DNA of 64,000 bases from Gibbsiella quercinecans (lineage in GTDB: Bacteria > Pseudomonadota > Gammaproteobacteria > Enterobacterales > Enterobacteriaceae). Shown here in pieces: positions 1 through 8,735 of this stretch. The stretch is taken from positions 3,224,001 to 3,288,000 of the forward strand of contig NZ_CP014136.1 of assembly GCF_002291425.1 (NCBI RefSeq). The letters are read 5' to 3'. The position numbers and the translations under genes were made by a program. Below the pieces are notes generated by a model. That model was not told where the DNA came from, did not search any database, and saw only the letters and a list, made by a program, of their open reading frames with translations. Every line of letters starts with the position of its first letter. The stretch's first letter is position 1.

Positions 1-2
1 CT

Positions 3-1955
3 TTTATTCGGTTGAGATTTGCCTGCAAGCTGAGTTTCGCGATCGTGTTCGCGCTGTTTGTCGGCTTTCATCTCAACCTGGAAACCCCACGCTGGTCGGT
101 AATGACCGCGGCCATCGTCGCGGCCGGCCCAGCGTTTGCCGCCGGCGGCGAACCCTTCTCCGGCGCGATCCGCTACCGCGGTTGGCTGCGGATTATCGGC
201 ACCTTTATCGGCTGTTTCGTCGGCCTGGCGATCATCGTCACTACGGCGCGTGCGCCAGTGGTGATGCTGTTTTTGTGCTGCGCCTGGGCCGGTTTCTGTA
301 GCTGGATTTCTTCATTAATCCGCGTCGAAAACTCCTACGCCTGGGGCCTGGCGGGCTATACCGCGCTGATCATCATTGTGACCGTCGCCACCAGCGAATC
401 CCACCTGTTGGAAGCGCCGCGCTTTGCCATTGAGCGCTGCAGCGAGATTGTGCTGGGGATTGTCAGCGCCGTGCTGGCGGATTTGCTGTTTTCCCCGCGC
501 TCGATCAAACAGGATATCGATCGGCTGCTGGATAAACTGCTGGTGGATCACTACCAACTGATGCAGATGTGCCTGAGCAACGCGCCGAAAGACGATATCG
601 ATCGCGCCTGGAGCAACCTGGTGAAGGGCACTACGGCGCTCAACGGCATGCGCAACAACCTGATGCTGGAATCCTCGCGTTGGCACAAGATGAACCGCCG
701 GGTGCGGGCGCTGCATACCCTGTCGCTGACGCTGATTACCCAGTCGTGTGAAAGCTACCTGATTTTGCAGGATCATCCCGGCGCCGTGCCGGAAAGGCTG
801 CGCGAGCTGTTGCTGGCGCCGGCGCAAACGCCGCAAGAGGTTCACCAGCGTCTGAAGCTACTGCGCCAGGTGTTGGCTTCCCACCGCACGCAGGAAACGC
901 TGCCGACCGTCACCGGCTGGATTGGCAACGCCACGCGCTATCTGCTGCTGGCGAAGGGCGCGCAGACCAACAGCAGCATCAGCGCGGTGGAAGAGGATAT
1001 CTTGCGCGCCGAGGTGGTGGTGAAACCCACCTCGGCGGAAGGGCACCACGCGATGATCAACGGCCTGCGCACTTTTGTCGCCACCGCCTTCGGCTGCGCG
1101 CTGTGGCTGTGGAGCGGCTGGACCGCCGGCAGCGCGTTTATGGTGATCATCACGGTGATCACCTCGCTGGCGATGCGCACCCCTAATCCGCGCATGGTGG
1201 CGATGGACTTTGTGATCGGCATGATGGTCGCCATTCCGGTGGGCGGGCTGTTTTTTACCGTGATCATCCCGGCGACGCAGCAGAGCCTGCTGTTGCTCTG
1301 TTTAAGTCTGGGGCTGATGGCGTTTTTTATCGGTATCGAAGTGCAAAAACGGCGGCTAGGCACACTGGGGCTGCTGGCCGGCACCATCAATATCCTGGTG
1401 TTGAGCAATCCGATGGTGTTCAACGTACCGCTGTTCCTGGATTCGGCCTTCGGCCAGTTTATCGGCAGCTGTGTGGGGCTGATGGTGCTGCTGCTAATTC
1501 GTGATAATTCGCGTGAACGCACCGGCCGCACGTTGTTGAACCAGTTGGTCAGCCGGGCGGTGTCGGCGCTGACCACCAAGGCGGCCAAACGCCGGGAAAA
1601 CCACCTGCCGGCGCTATATCAGCAGTTGAACCAACTGTTGATGATGTTCCCCAACGACATTGCCAAGTACCGCCTGGCGCTGAACTTGATCATCGCGCAC
1701 CAGCGTATGCAGCGCACGGAGATCCCGGCCAGCGAAGCGCTTTCCGCCTTTCACCGGCAGATCCGCAAAACCGCCGACAGCGTGGTGAGTGCGAAAAACG
1801 ACGTCAAACGGGCGTATTACTACGATCGCCTGCTGGGCGAAATGAACGAATACCAGCAAAAACTGGTGGAAAGCCAGGCGCCGCTCAGCGTCACCGGGCC
1901 GGTCAGGCGTCTGGCGGAAATGCTGCACCGCTATCGCCACGCCCTGATTGACTAG
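3..1955 (+). CDS. aaeB: AaeB, p-hydroxybenzoic acid efflux pump subunit (5' end cut by window)
   Basis: Inner-membrane pump of the aromatic acid exporter family (FUSC-like). With the membrane fusion protein AaeA it exports hydroxylated aromatic carboxylates. The reading frame is open to the window edge and already matches E. coli AaeB near its residue 10, so about ten N-terminal residues are missing; the TTG at position 12 is not the real start. Two hydrophobic halves (about residues 1-160 and 345-480 of the visible protein) flank soluble segments, as in the family. Recognisable strings include [45 protein letters not shown]-like [14 protein letters not shown], and [11 protein letters not shown]. 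The C-terminal soluble part ([12 protein letters not shown]) is also conserved. aaeA would be expected just upstream, outside the window. Confidence 0.93.
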   Translation, partial: FIRLRFACKLSFAIVFALFVGFHLNLETPRWSVMTAAIVAAGPAFAAGGEPFSGAIRYRGWLRIIGTFIGCFVGLAIIVTTARAPVVMLFLCCAWAGFCSWISSLIRVENSYAWGLAGYTALIIIVTVATSESHLLEAPRFAIERCSEIVLGIVSAVLADLLFSPRSIKQDIDRLLDKLLVDHYQLMQMCLSNAPKDDIDRAWSNLVKGTTALNGMRNNLMLESSRWHKMNRRVRALHTLSLTLITQSCESYLILQDHPGAVPERLRELLLAPAQTPQEVHQRLKLLRQVLASHRTQETLPTVTGWIGNATRYLLLAKGAQTNSSISAVEEDILRAEVVVKPTSAEGHHAMINGLRTFVATAFGCALWLWSGWTAGSAFMVIITVITSLAMRTPNPRMVAMDFVIGMMVAIPVGGLFFTVIIPATQQSLLLLCLSLGLMAFFIGIEVQKRRLGTLGLLAGTINILVLSNPMVFNVPLFLDSAFGQFIGSCVGLMVLLLIRDNSRERTGRTLLNQLVSRAVSALTTKAAKRRENHLPALYQQLNQLLMMFPNDIAKYRLALNLIIAHQRMQRTEIPASEALSAFHRQIRKTADSVVSAKNDVKRAYYYDRLLGEMNEYQQKLVESQAPLSVTGPVRRLAEMLHRYRHALID

Positions 1956-2123
1956 CCACCGTGGCGCACGGCAGCGGCCCCGCTAACCCTGCCGTGCGCT
2001 TTCGGATATTGCCGGGTGCCAGCCTGCAGTAAAAACGTTATATTTTGTTAATCATTCATTCATCAGTTTTGGCTATATATCTGGCAGGTGCCATAGCCAG
2101 CGGTAACTATTTTCAGGGAATTT

Positions 2124-2576
2124 ATGAACAAGCGGATCCTGGTGGCGATGGCGATTGCTGTGGTGATAGCCGGTTTCAGCGCGCTGCGTGCGCCCCAGCA
2201 GCCAGCGCCGGCCAACGTGCCGGCTACGGCAGCGGCGGAAAGTATCGATGGGTTAACGCAGCAGGAGCGGGTGGTGAGCTATCTGAAACAGCGCCAGCGC
2301 TTGCCGGATTACTACATTAGCAAAAAGCAGGCGCGTGAGCAGGGATGGGATGCGCGTGATGGCAATTTGTGCTCGGTGTTGCCAGGCAAAGCCATTGGCG
2401 GCGATCGTTTCTCCAACCGCGAAGGGCAACTGCCGGCGGCCAGTAACCGCATCTGGCGTGAAGCGGATATCAATTACCGCTGTGGCCGGCGCGGCGCAGA
2501 ACGCCTATTGTTCTCTAATGACGGGCTGATTTTCGTCACGCATGACCATTATAAAAACTTCATTCGGGTGGAGTAA
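2124..2576 (+). CDS. Secreted barnase-family ribonuclease
   Basis: Guanyl-preferring RNase of the barnase (N1/T1 microbial RNase) family, predicted to be exported. The first 22 residues (MNKRILVAMAIAVVIAGFSA) form a signal peptide or N-terminal anchor, followed by a Pro/Ala-rich linker to about residue 40. The catalytic domain carries the barnase signature: WREADINY gives the general base Glu113, ERLLFS gives Arg127, and THDHY gives the general acid His142. These are the equivalents of barnase Glu73, Arg87 and His102, so the enzyme looks intact. Length is 150 residues against about 157 for the barnase precursor. A barstar-like inhibitor gene starts 5 bp downstream, as expected for a cognate pair. 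Whether the target is a rival cell, extracellular RNA or the periplasm cannot be read from the sequence. Confidence 0.85.
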   Translation: MNKRILVAMAIAVVIAGFSALRAPQQPAPANVPATAAAESIDGLTQQERVVSYLKQRQRLPDYYISKKQAREQGWDARDGNLCSVLPGKAIGGDRFSNREGQLPAASNRIWREADINYRCGRRGAERLLFSNDGLIFVTHDHYKNFIRVE

Positions 2577-2581
2577 GTCTG

Positions 2582-2878
2582 ATGGCAAAAGTAGAGTTCG
2601 ATTTTAATCAGATAGCCGATCTGCCGGCGTTCTACCGTGCCTTTGCGCAGAAATTCGCGTTGGATGAAGGCTTTGGCGCTAATCTGGATGCGCTGTGGGA
2701 CGTGGTGACCGGGGAGATCCGTTTGCCGGTGGAGATCGAGTTCACCAATCTGAGCACCCGTAGCAAACGCCGCTTCGGCGCGATCATTTTGCTGTTTGAA
2801 GAAGCCGAAGAAGAGCTGGACGGCAGCCTGCATTTTAATATGCATGAAAGCCGTGAGCCGGCTCACCACCGGGGATGA
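2582..2878 (+). CDS. Barstar-family RNase inhibitor
   Basis: Cytoplasmic 98-residue protein of the barstar family, which plugs the active site of barnase-like RNases and protects the producer. The family core is visible: an N-terminal strand (VEFDFNQIADLPAFY), then GANLDALWDVVTG with Asp36, Trp39 and Asp40. These match the helix-2 region of barstar, whose Asp35 and Asp39 contact barnase. An acidic C-terminal helix follows (EEAEEELDG). E. coli has an orthologue (YhcO) near aaeB. Here it lies 5 bp after the RNase gene, so the two are almost certainly co-transcribed and translated together. A GGAG stands 9 bp before the ATG. Confidence 0.87.
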   Translation: MAKVEFDFNQIADLPAFYRAFAQKFALDEGFGANLDALWDVVTGEIRLPVEIEFTNLSTRSKRRFGAIILLFEEAEEELDGSLHFNMHESREPAHHRG

Positions 2879-2917
2879 ACGGCAGCGTTCATCCCGCAGC
2901 GGCAGTGCGGCAGGGGA

Positions 2918-3466
2918 TCAGTCGGTGGCTTCGGCCAGTTCGCGCAGATACTGGAAGATCTGGCGGTAAGCCTTAGGCGGCTTGTTGCCGGCTTTCTCTT
3001 TTTGCGCGTTGCGTACGAGCGCGCGCAACTGCTGGCGATCGGCCTGTGGATAAAGTTCCAGGATGGTTGGGATCGCATCGTCGCCCTGTTCCACCAGGTT
3101 GTCACGCAGCGTTTCCAGCTTGTGGAACAGCGCAACCTGCTGGTTGTGGCGGTTCTTCAGCTTGTCCAGTGCGGTCTGGATCGGCTCGACGTCGCGGGCG
3201 CGCAGCATCTTGCCGATTAACTGCAGTTGGCGGCGGCGGCCCTCTTTCTTAATCTTCTGCGCCAGCTCAATGGCGGCCCGCAGATCGTCATCCAACGGGA
3301 TGCGCTCCAGAGCATTTTTCCCCAGTTCGACCAGCTCAACGCCCAGATCTTTCAGCGCTTGCGCATCACGTTTAATTTCACTCTTACTGACCCAGATAAT
3401 CTCGTCATCGTCCTCGTCTTCACTCCCCGGGACATCGTCGAGCCAATCTTCAGGCTGTTTGTTCAT
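2918..3466 (-). CDS. darP: DarP (YjgA), dual-action ribosomal maturation protein
   Basis: Assembly factor that binds late 50S precursors and helps form the peptidyl transferase centre. The 182-residue protein is fully helical in character, with an acidic N-terminus ([13 protein letters not shown]), then [18 protein letters not shown], which is the family hallmark, and basic helices ([17 protein letters not shown]). Length matches the family (about 183). In E. coli yjgA sits beside pmbA, and the same pairing is kept here with divergent orientation: darP on the minus strand and pmbA on the plus strand, separated by 368 bp that hold a palindromic repeat. Confidence 0.95.
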   Translation of the reverse strand: MNKQPEDWLDDVPGSEDEDDDEIIWVSKSEIKRDAQALKDLGVELVELGKNALERIPLDDDLRAAIELAQKIKKEGRRRQLQLIGKMLRARDVEPIQTALDKLKNRHNQQVALFHKLETLRDNLVEQGDDAIPTILELYPQADRQQLRALVRNAQKEKAGNKPPKAYRQIFQYLRELAEATD

Positions 3467-3560
3467 GGTAGGCTCCGTTAAAAAGAGGCTAATCCTAACA
3501 GGTTGCCGTCTTTATGCGAAATTCCACGCAGTTCCTGTTAGACTCAATGGCATTAATCAA

Positions 3561-3755
3561 ATACCCGTCATACTTCAAATTGCAGGTGTGTTGGCTGCAC
3601 GCAGCCACCCGAATCACTTACCGGCGTAAGCTCCTCGGGATTAATGAGAGACATCCTGTCTCTCACCGGAGGCCAACCGTTGGTTGGTCAAATTCGTTCC
3701 CGACGAATTTGTCCTTTGATTGCCGCCTGCCTGCAACTCGAATTATCTTGGGTAT
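3561..3755. repeat. Palindromic intergenic repeat (Serratia/Yersinia type) between darP and pmbA
   Basis: The segment begins ATACCCGTCATACTTC and ends with the approximate inverse, CTCGAATTATCTTGGGTAT. The interior also has inverted pieces (GCAGGTGTGTTGGCTGC near the left end, GCCGCCTGCCTGCA near the right end). This is the architecture of the roughly 170-190 bp palindromic elements scattered between genes in Serratia and Yersinia. It fills most of the 368 bp darP-pmbA gap, so promoters for the divergent pair must lie at its edges or inside it. Family membership is from memory of the terminal sequence, not a search. Confidence 0.7.
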
Positions 3756-3834
3756 AAGATTTTCGCGCGCCAGCACGCGCACAATCAACGCCGCCACGGC
3801 ACTTTTCTCAACGATTCTAAATTATGGCAGATTG

Positions 3835-5175
3835 ATGAAAGTAGTCACCCAAGTTGCAGAACAGCGTAAAGCGCTGGAACAGGCCGTTTCGCAGGCCCTG
3901 GAACTGGCGCGCGCCGGTTCTGATGCGGCGGAAGTCGCCGTGACCAAAACCACCGGCATCGGCGTCAGCACCCGTTTTGGCGAAGTCGAAAACGTCGAAT
4001 TCAACAGCGACGGCGCCCTGGGCATCACCGTGTATTACCAGCAGCGTAAAGGCAGCGCATCGTCCACCGATCTTTCCCCCGACGCTATCGCCCGCACCGT
4101 GCAGGCCGCGCTGGATATCGCCCGTTATACCTCGCCGGATCCTTGCGCCGGGCCGGCAGAAAAAGATCTGCTGGCGTTTGAAGCGCCGGATCTGGATCTG
4201 TTTCACCCCTCCGAGCTGGATGCCGAGCGCGGTATTGAACTGGCCGCGCGCGCCGAGCAGGCTTCACTGGCGGCGGATAAGCGCATCACCAATACCGAAG
4301 GCGGCAGCTTCAACAGCCACTACGGCATAAAAGTCTTCGGCAACAGCCATGGCATGCTGCAGAGCTACTGCTCCAGCCGCCATTCGCTGTCGAGCTGTGT
4401 GATTGCCGAGCATGAAGGCGATATGGAGCGTGATTATGCCTACACCATCGGCCGTGCAATGGACGATTTGCAAAGCCCGGAATGGGTGGGGCAGGAGTGC
4501 GCGCGCCGCACGCTGTCGCGCCTGGCGCCGCGTAAGCTGTCGACCATGAAAGCGCCGGTGCTGTTTGGCCGTGAGGTGGCGACCGGGCTGTTTGGCCACC
4601 TGGTTGGCGCCATCAGCGGCGGCAGCGTGTACCGCAAATCCACGTTCCTGCTCGACGCGCTCGGCACGCAGATTTTGCCGTCGTGGCTGACCATCGAAGA
4701 GCATCCGCACCTACTGAAAGGGCTGGCCTCCACCCCGTTCGACAGCGAAGGCGTGCGCACCCAGCGCCGTGACATCGTGAAAGACGGCGTGTTGCAAACC
4801 TGGCTGCTGACCAGCTACGCGGCGCGCAAGTTGGGCCTGCACAGCACCGGCCATGCGGGCGGCATCCACAACTGGCGCATTGCCGGCCAGCACAATGATT
4901 TTGACGGCATGCTCCGGCAACTGGGCACCGGCCTGCTGGTGACCGAGCTGATGGGGCAGGGCGTTAGCGGCGTGACCGGCGACTATTCCCGCGGCGCCGC
5001 CGGGTTCTGGGTGGAAAACGGTGAAATCCAGTATCCGGTCAGCGAGATCACCATCGCCGGCAACCTGAAAGACATGCTGCGCAATATCGTCAGCGTGGGT
5101 AACGATATCGAAACCCGCAGTAACATCCAGTGCGGCTCGGTGCTGCTGCCGGAAATGAAAATCGCCGGGCAATAA
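3835..5175 (+). CDS. pmbA: PmbA/TldE, metalloprotease partner subunit
   Basis: TldE subunit of the TldD/TldE metalloprotease, which matures microcin B17 and degrades unfolded peptides, including the CcdA antitoxin. The frame is open far upstream, but ATG 3835 is chosen because [18 protein letters not shown] aligns with the N-terminus of E. coli PmbA and gives 446 residues against 450. Characteristic strings: [37 protein letters not shown], and the C-terminal [17 protein letters not shown] and EMKIAGQ ending. TldE lacks the HExxxH zinc site, which is in TldD, encoded elsewhere. A hairpin follows the stop codon. Confidence 0.96.
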   Translation: MKVVTQVAEQRKALEQAVSQALELARAGSDAAEVAVTKTTGIGVSTRFGEVENVEFNSDGALGITVYYQQRKGSASSTDLSPDAIARTVQAALDIARYTSPDPCAGPAEKDLLAFEAPDLDLFHPSELDAERGIELAARAEQASLAADKRITNTEGGSFNSHYGIKVFGNSHGMLQSYCSSRHSLSSCVIAEHEGDMERDYAYTIGRAMDDLQSPEWVGQECARRTLSRLAPRKLSTMKAPVLFGREVATGLFGHLVGAISGGSVYRKSTFLLDALGTQILPSWLTIEEHPHLLKGLASTPFDSEGVRTQRRDIVKDGVLQTWLLTSYAARKLGLHSTGHAGGIHNWRIAGQHNDFDGMLRQLGTGLLVTELMGQGVSGVTGDYSRGAAGFWVENGEIQYPVSEITIAGNLKDMLRNIVSVGNDIETRSNIQCGSVLLPEMKIAGQ

Positions 5176-5183
5176 GCCCGGAT

Positions 5184-5206
5184 GCGGCCGGTGTTCTGCC
5201 GGCCGC
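5184..5206 (+). terminator. Hairpin after pmbA
   Basis: GCGGCCGG and CCGGCCGC form an 8-bp perfect stem with a 7-nt loop, starting 9 bp after the pmbA stop. No strong T-run follows (GCCACTCTTT), so it may be a weak terminator or an mRNA-stabilising hairpin. Confidence 0.45.
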
Positions 5207-5378
5207 GCCACTCTTTAACCTTCCTTACAAACATCTGAAGCTGCTTTACCCTTTCATCCTCTATGGTTAGGCTGTATCACACCATGGCGTAGTGGCGTAT
5301 GTGCCCTGAATAATTTTTATAAGCCTTGGCGTGAGTGATATTTCTCGTGGTTAACATTCAATAATTGGAAGGGTGAGC

Positions 5379-5762
5379 ATGAATAAAACACTGAAAGCGT
5401 TGGCGTTGGTCACGCTGCTGGGCGCCAGTTCGCTGGCGATGGCCGATATCGCGGATGATATGGATATTATCGCCGACAATTACGACACGGCGCTCAAGAC
5501 CGATAGCGCCGATGTGTTCCAGCAGAGCCTGGAAAAAATGCGCGCGGCGGCGCTGGATTCCCAGAAACAAACGCCACCGTCGCTGGATGGCAAAGCCGAC
5601 GACAGCCCGGAAATGAAGGATTACCGCCACGGCTTCGATATTCTGGTGGGCCAGATCGATCAGTCATTGGCGCTGGCGAAGCAGGGCAAGTTGGCCGACG
5701 CCAAACGCTTGGCTGAAGAGTTTAAACAAACCCGCAGCACCTACCATAAGAAATACCGCTAA
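5379..5762 (+). CDS. cybC: Cytochrome b562
   Basis: Small soluble periplasmic haem protein, a four-helix bundle. ATG 5379 is preferred over the upstream in-frame GTG at 5373 because GGAAGGG lies just ahead of it. The first 21 residues (MNKTLKALALVTLLGASSLAM, cleaved after A) form the signal peptide. In the mature chain of 106 residues the two haem ligands fall exactly where they should: Met7 (ADIADDM) and His102 (YHKKYR at the C-terminus). DSPEMKDYRHGFDILVGQID is the conserved helix 3 region. It follows pmbA as in E. coli. The function of the protein in the cell is still poorly defined. Confidence 0.94.
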   Translation: MNKTLKALALVTLLGASSLAMADIADDMDIIADNYDTALKTDSADVFQQSLEKMRAAALDSQKQTPPSLDGKADDSPEMKDYRHGFDILVGQIDQSLALAKQGKLADAKRLAEEFKQTRSTYHKKYR

Positions 5763-5772
5763 TGATACCGGC

Positions 5773-5792
5773 GCCCCCGCCGCGGCGGGGGC
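5773..5792. terminator. Bidirectional hairpin between cybC and the aldolase gene
   Basis: GCCCCCGC-CGCG-GCGGGGGC is a perfect 8-bp stem located between two convergent genes. It lacks a long T-run on either side, so it is called a likely weak intrinsic terminator or a transcript-stabilising hairpin. Confidence 0.5.
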
Positions 5793-5822
5793 ACCTGCAT
5801 CCATCACAGCCTGGCCTGTGCC

Positions 5823-6683
5823 TTAACGGTACAACGCGGCTTTACCTACCGATTCAAACAAAGCCATTTTCGCCGCTACCACCTCGCTTGCCGCCTGCAT
5901 GGGTTTGAGGAACAATGCGTTAGGCTCATGCCCGCCCTGTTTCAGCTCTTCTTCCAGTGCGACAAAAAATGCTTTTTTCATATCGCTCGAAATATTGATT
6001 TTCCCCACGCCATAACGGATAGACTCCGCCACCTCACTGTCCTTATTGCCGGAACCGCCATGCAACACCAGCGGGATCTCGACCCGTTTACGGATTAGCT
6101 GTAAGCGTTCAATGTCGAGCCTGGGTTGTTTCCCTTTTGGGTACAGCCCGTGGGAAGTGCCGATAGCGACGGCCAGCGTGTCCGTACCGGTTTCCCGCAC
6201 AAAGGTTTCGGCCTGTTGCGGATCGGTATAGAGAATCTCGTTGCTGCCGCCTTCCGCGCTGCCTTCCGCCACGCCAATGGTACCCAGTTCAGCCTCGACG
6301 GAGACATTGATCGCGTGGGCGATGTCGACGATTTTTTTCGTCAGCAGTATGTTTTGCTCAAAAGGCTGGGAAGACGCGTCAATCATTACCGAGGTAAAAC
6401 CGGCGTAAATCGCCTTCATCACCTCTTCCAGCGTGCGGCCATGGTCAAGATGAATAACAACCGGTACACGCGCCTGAATGGCCAGCGTGCGCAGGTAGCC
6501 GATGAATTCTGGCCCGGTAAAGGCCATCTCATCAGGGTGAATTTCCAGAATCAGCGGGGAATCAAGCCGCTCCGCCGTTTCGACGGCCAGCCGGCCAAAT
6601 TCGGCGCTGGCGATGTTGAATGCGCCCACGCCAAACTGGTGGTGTTGAGCGACGCTAAGCAGATCTTTCATGGTGTACAGCAT
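5823..6683 (-). CDS. Class II (zinc) ketose-bisphosphate aldolase, fructose/tagatose type
   Basis: Zinc-dependent class II aldolase of the FbaA/KbaY/GatY superfamily, 286 residues, cytoplasmic. Visible active-site elements: HLDHG with Asp80 (catalytic acid) and zinc ligand His81, AELG with Glu132, TSHGLYPKG with zinc ligand His179, and LHGGSG with zinc ligand His208, followed by KINISSD for phosphate binding. Length fits KbaY/GatY (284-286) better than FbaA (about 358). It ends the minus-strand operon EIIA-EIIBC-aldolase and starts 5 bp after the EIIBC stop, so it should cleave the phosphorylated sugar delivered by this PTS. No sugar-phosphate kinase is present, so the exact substrate (ketose 1,6-bisphosphate or a monophosphate) is open. 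Confidence 0.87.
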   Translation of the reverse strand: MLYTMKDLLSVAQHHQFGVGAFNIASAEFGRLAVETAERLDSPLILEIHPDEMAFTGPEFIGYLRTLAIQARVPVVIHLDHGRTLEEVMKAIYAGFTSVMIDASSQPFEQNILLTKKIVDIAHAINVSVEAELGTIGVAEGSAEGGSNEILYTDPQQAETFVRETGTDTLAVAIGTSHGLYPKGKQPRLDIERLQLIRKRVEIPLVLHGGSGNKDSEVAESIRYGVGKINISSDMKKAFFVALEEELKQGGHEPNALFLKPMQAASEVVAAKMALFESVGKAALYR

Positions 6684-6688
6684 GGTAT

Positions 6689-8104
6689 TTATCCTTGGTT
6701 AGCAGGAACGGGAACGTCTTTTTTAATCACCCGCAGGATCAGCGCTGTCAGTAAGCTGCCCGCGGCGATCGCCAACAGGTAACCCAGCACATTGCTGATG
6801 ACGTTAGGAATGAAGATGACAAATATGCCGCCGTGTGGTGCGCGGGAGGCGCAGCCGAGGATCATGGAAAGCGCCCCCGCCAGCCCGGAACCGGCGACGA
6901 TGGCGGGGATCACCCGCAACGGATCGGCTACGGCATACGGGATCGCGCCTTCGGTAATGAAGGACAAACCGAGGATGTAGGTGACTTTACCGGTTTCACG
7001 CTCCTGCTCGGTGAACTTGCGGCGAAAGAGCGTGGTTGCCAGAGCAATACCCAGCGGCGGAACCATACCCGCCGCCATGCAGGCGGCGATCGGCCCGTAG
7101 ATACCGCTCGACATCAGCCCGATAGCGAACATACAGACGGTTTTATTCAGCGGCCCGCCCATATCGAAGGCCACCATCATGCCGAACAGCAGGCCCAGAA
7201 TGGCGGAGTTGGCGTTTCCCAGCGAATTGAGGAAATCGGTCAGCCATCCCAGCAGCATCTTGATCGGCTCACCGATCAGCAAGGCCATTAACGCGCCGGT
7301 CAGTAGCACGCTAAGCAGGGGCACAATTAAAATCGGCTTTAACCCGGCGATCGCTTTCGGCAAACGAATGTGATTGACGATAAGCAGGGTGATATAGCCC
7401 GCCAGAAAACCGGCGATTAAGGCGCCAAGGAAGCCCGAGCCGGTATGAATCGCCATCATGCCGCCCACGGCCCCGGCGGCAATGCCCATTTTCCCGCTGA
7501 TTGACTGGCTGATCCCCAAGGCGAGGATCGGCAGCATCAGTGCGAAGGCGGAGCCGCCGCCGATGTCGGACAGCATTTTGGCGATGGGGCTGAAGTGCAC
7601 ATCGCCCGGCGTGGCCGCGGTAATCCCGAAGGAAAAACTCACGGCGATCAGGATACCGCCGGCGATAACGAACGGAATCATCAGGTTAACGCCGGTAATC
7701 AGGTGCACGTAGATTTGTGAGATAAAGGAACGCGAATTTACGTCATCTTTTTCCGCGTTTGCGGGCGCAGCCGCGGCGGTATCCTGGAGTAGCCGCGGTG
7801 CCAATTCACCGCTGATAATTGCCCTAAGCAGGCCTTCGGCATCTTTTGCCGCGCGGGTGACGGGAACTTCAATGACATTTTTATGCTGAAAGCGCGACAG
7901 TTCGATTTTCTTGTCGGCGGCAATTAATACAATATCAGCCTGATGAATATCTTCATCACTAAAGACATATTCACTTTCAACGGCACCTTGTGTTTCAACT
8001 AAAACATGGATGCCCATTTTCTTAGCCGCTTTCTTTAAATTACTTTCGGCCAGGTAAGTATGGGCGACCCCCGTAGGACAAGCGGTAATGGCAATAATGT
8101 TCAT
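6689..8104 (-). CDS. PTS fructose-family EIIBC permease
   Basis: Inner-membrane permease that imports and phosphorylates a sugar. The N-terminal EIIB domain (residues 1-100) starts MNIIAITACPTGVAHT, with Cys9 as the phosphorylation site of the fructose-specific IIB family. An Ala-rich linker (about 105-120) leads to the EIIC domain (about 125-460) with some ten hydrophobic segments and the family strings PFVIAGGILIA, AFDMGGPLNK and ITEGAIPYAVADP. Length (471) matches EIIBC proteins of the FruA/FrwBC group that lack a fused EIIA. Its EIIA partner is encoded upstream in the same direction, with 135 bp between that contains nested inverted repeats. Sugar specificity is unknown; fructose-like or tagatose-like ketohexoses are the usual substrates. 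Confidence 0.92.
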   Translation of the reverse strand: MNIIAITACPTGVAHTYLAESNLKKAAKKMGIHVLVETQGAVESEYVFSDEDIHQADIVLIAADKKIELSRFQHKNVIEVPVTRAAKDAEGLLRAIISGELAPRLLQDTAAAAPANAEKDDVNSRSFISQIYVHLITGVNLMIPFVIAGGILIAVSFSFGITAATPGDVHFSPIAKMLSDIGGGSAFALMLPILALGISQSISGKMGIAAGAVGGMMAIHTGSGFLGALIAGFLAGYITLLIVNHIRLPKAIAGLKPILIVPLLSVLLTGALMALLIGEPIKMLLGWLTDFLNSLGNANSAILGLLFGMMVAFDMGGPLNKTVCMFAIGLMSSGIYGPIAACMAAGMVPPLGIALATTLFRRKFTEQERETGKVTYILGLSFITEGAIPYAVADPLRVIPAIVAGSGLAGALSMILGCASRAPHGGIFVIFIPNVISNVLGYLLAIAAGSLLTALILRVIKKDVPVPANQG

Positions 8105-8156
8105 AAACGTTCTCCAGTAATCAGGAAACGATTTGATGTGTTTTTATTTTTACTGA

Positions 8157-8189
8157 GATAGCTACGGCAAAGTAGCGTATAAAGCTATC
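8157..8189 (-). promoter_or_regulatory. Nested inverted repeats between EIIA and EIIBC genes
   Basis: In the 135-bp spacer, GATAGCT and AGCTATC form an outer pair and GCTAC-GGCAAA-GTAGC an inner hairpin that shares bases with the outer arm. There is no T-run, so it does not look like a terminator. It may set the relative stability of the EIIA and EIIBC parts of the transcript. The same spacer repeats GGCGCCAGAA at 8222 and 8243, the second copy covering the last codons of the EIIA gene. Confidence 0.35.
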
Positions 8190-8239
8190 ATTGTGACTTT
8201 TTACGTCACCGTATTATTTATGGCGCCAGAAGATATAAA

Positions 8240-8713
8240 TTAGGCGCCAGAATGTGATAACAGCAAATGAAATATCTCCTCCCTGTTTTTAACATGAAGA
8301 AGTTGATCGACGACGTCTTCATCGCCTAATGCGATAGATATTTTTGCCAACATTTTTATATGGCCGACATCCTTATCCGATTCTTTCACGGCAAACAGAA
8401 TAACCAGCCGTACTTTGGTTCCGTCAATGGTTTCCCAAGGGATGTCACGGCGTAAGCGGCCCACGGCGATACGTGTTTTAGCGACCGCCACCGATTTGCC
8501 ATGCGGGATTGCAATATGATTTTCAAAACCGGTGGAGCCCAGCTCCTCGCGCAGATAAACGTCGTTCAGAAATGTTTCTTTATTCGTCACGGCGCCGGTT
8601 TGGCAGAGCAGATCCGTCAGCTTGGCAATAATTTGTTCCTTACTTTGGCAATCCGCATCGAGAATAATGCACTCTTGTTGCAATACATCGTTAATAGCAA
8701 CGGTTGTGTTCAT
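8240..8713 (-). CDS. PTS fructose-family EIIA component
   Basis: Cytoplasmic phosphocarrier of the PtsN/fructose EIIA family, 157 residues from the chosen ATG at 8713. An earlier in-frame ATG (8725) would add MGCI, but the GGGATGGGATG just upstream places a ribosome site better for MNTTVAIND. The active-site His is His71 in NHIAIPHGK, preceded by the conserved REELGSTGFEN. The protein would take phosphate from HPr and pass it to Cys9 of the EIIBC encoded downstream. It is the first gene of the EIIA-EIIBC-aldolase unit and lies 22 bp from the regulator gene, which is upstream on the same strand. Confidence 0.9.
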   Translation of the reverse strand: MNTTVAINDVLQQECIILDADCQSKEQIIAKLTDLLCQTGAVTNKETFLNDVYLREELGSTGFENHIAIPHGKSVAVAKTRIAVGRLRRDIPWETIDGTKVRLVILFAVKESDKDVGHIKMLAKISIALGDEDVVDQLLHVKNREEIFHLLLSHSGA

Positions 8714-8735
8714 AATACATCCCATCCCATTGTGA

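Noticed and set aside
2045-2320. 91-residue frame overlapping the barnase gene
   Set aside because: It is in another frame of a gene with strong family match and has no coding features of its own.
3514-3834. N-terminal extension of the pmbA frame through the palindromic repeat
   Set aside because: The open frame crosses a repeat and has no similarity to PmbA; ATG 3835 aligns with the known N-terminus.
8171-8216. CRP-like TGTGA...TCAC site near 8191
   Set aside because: The half sites are 9 bp apart instead of 6 and the position lies inside the operon rather than at its promoter.
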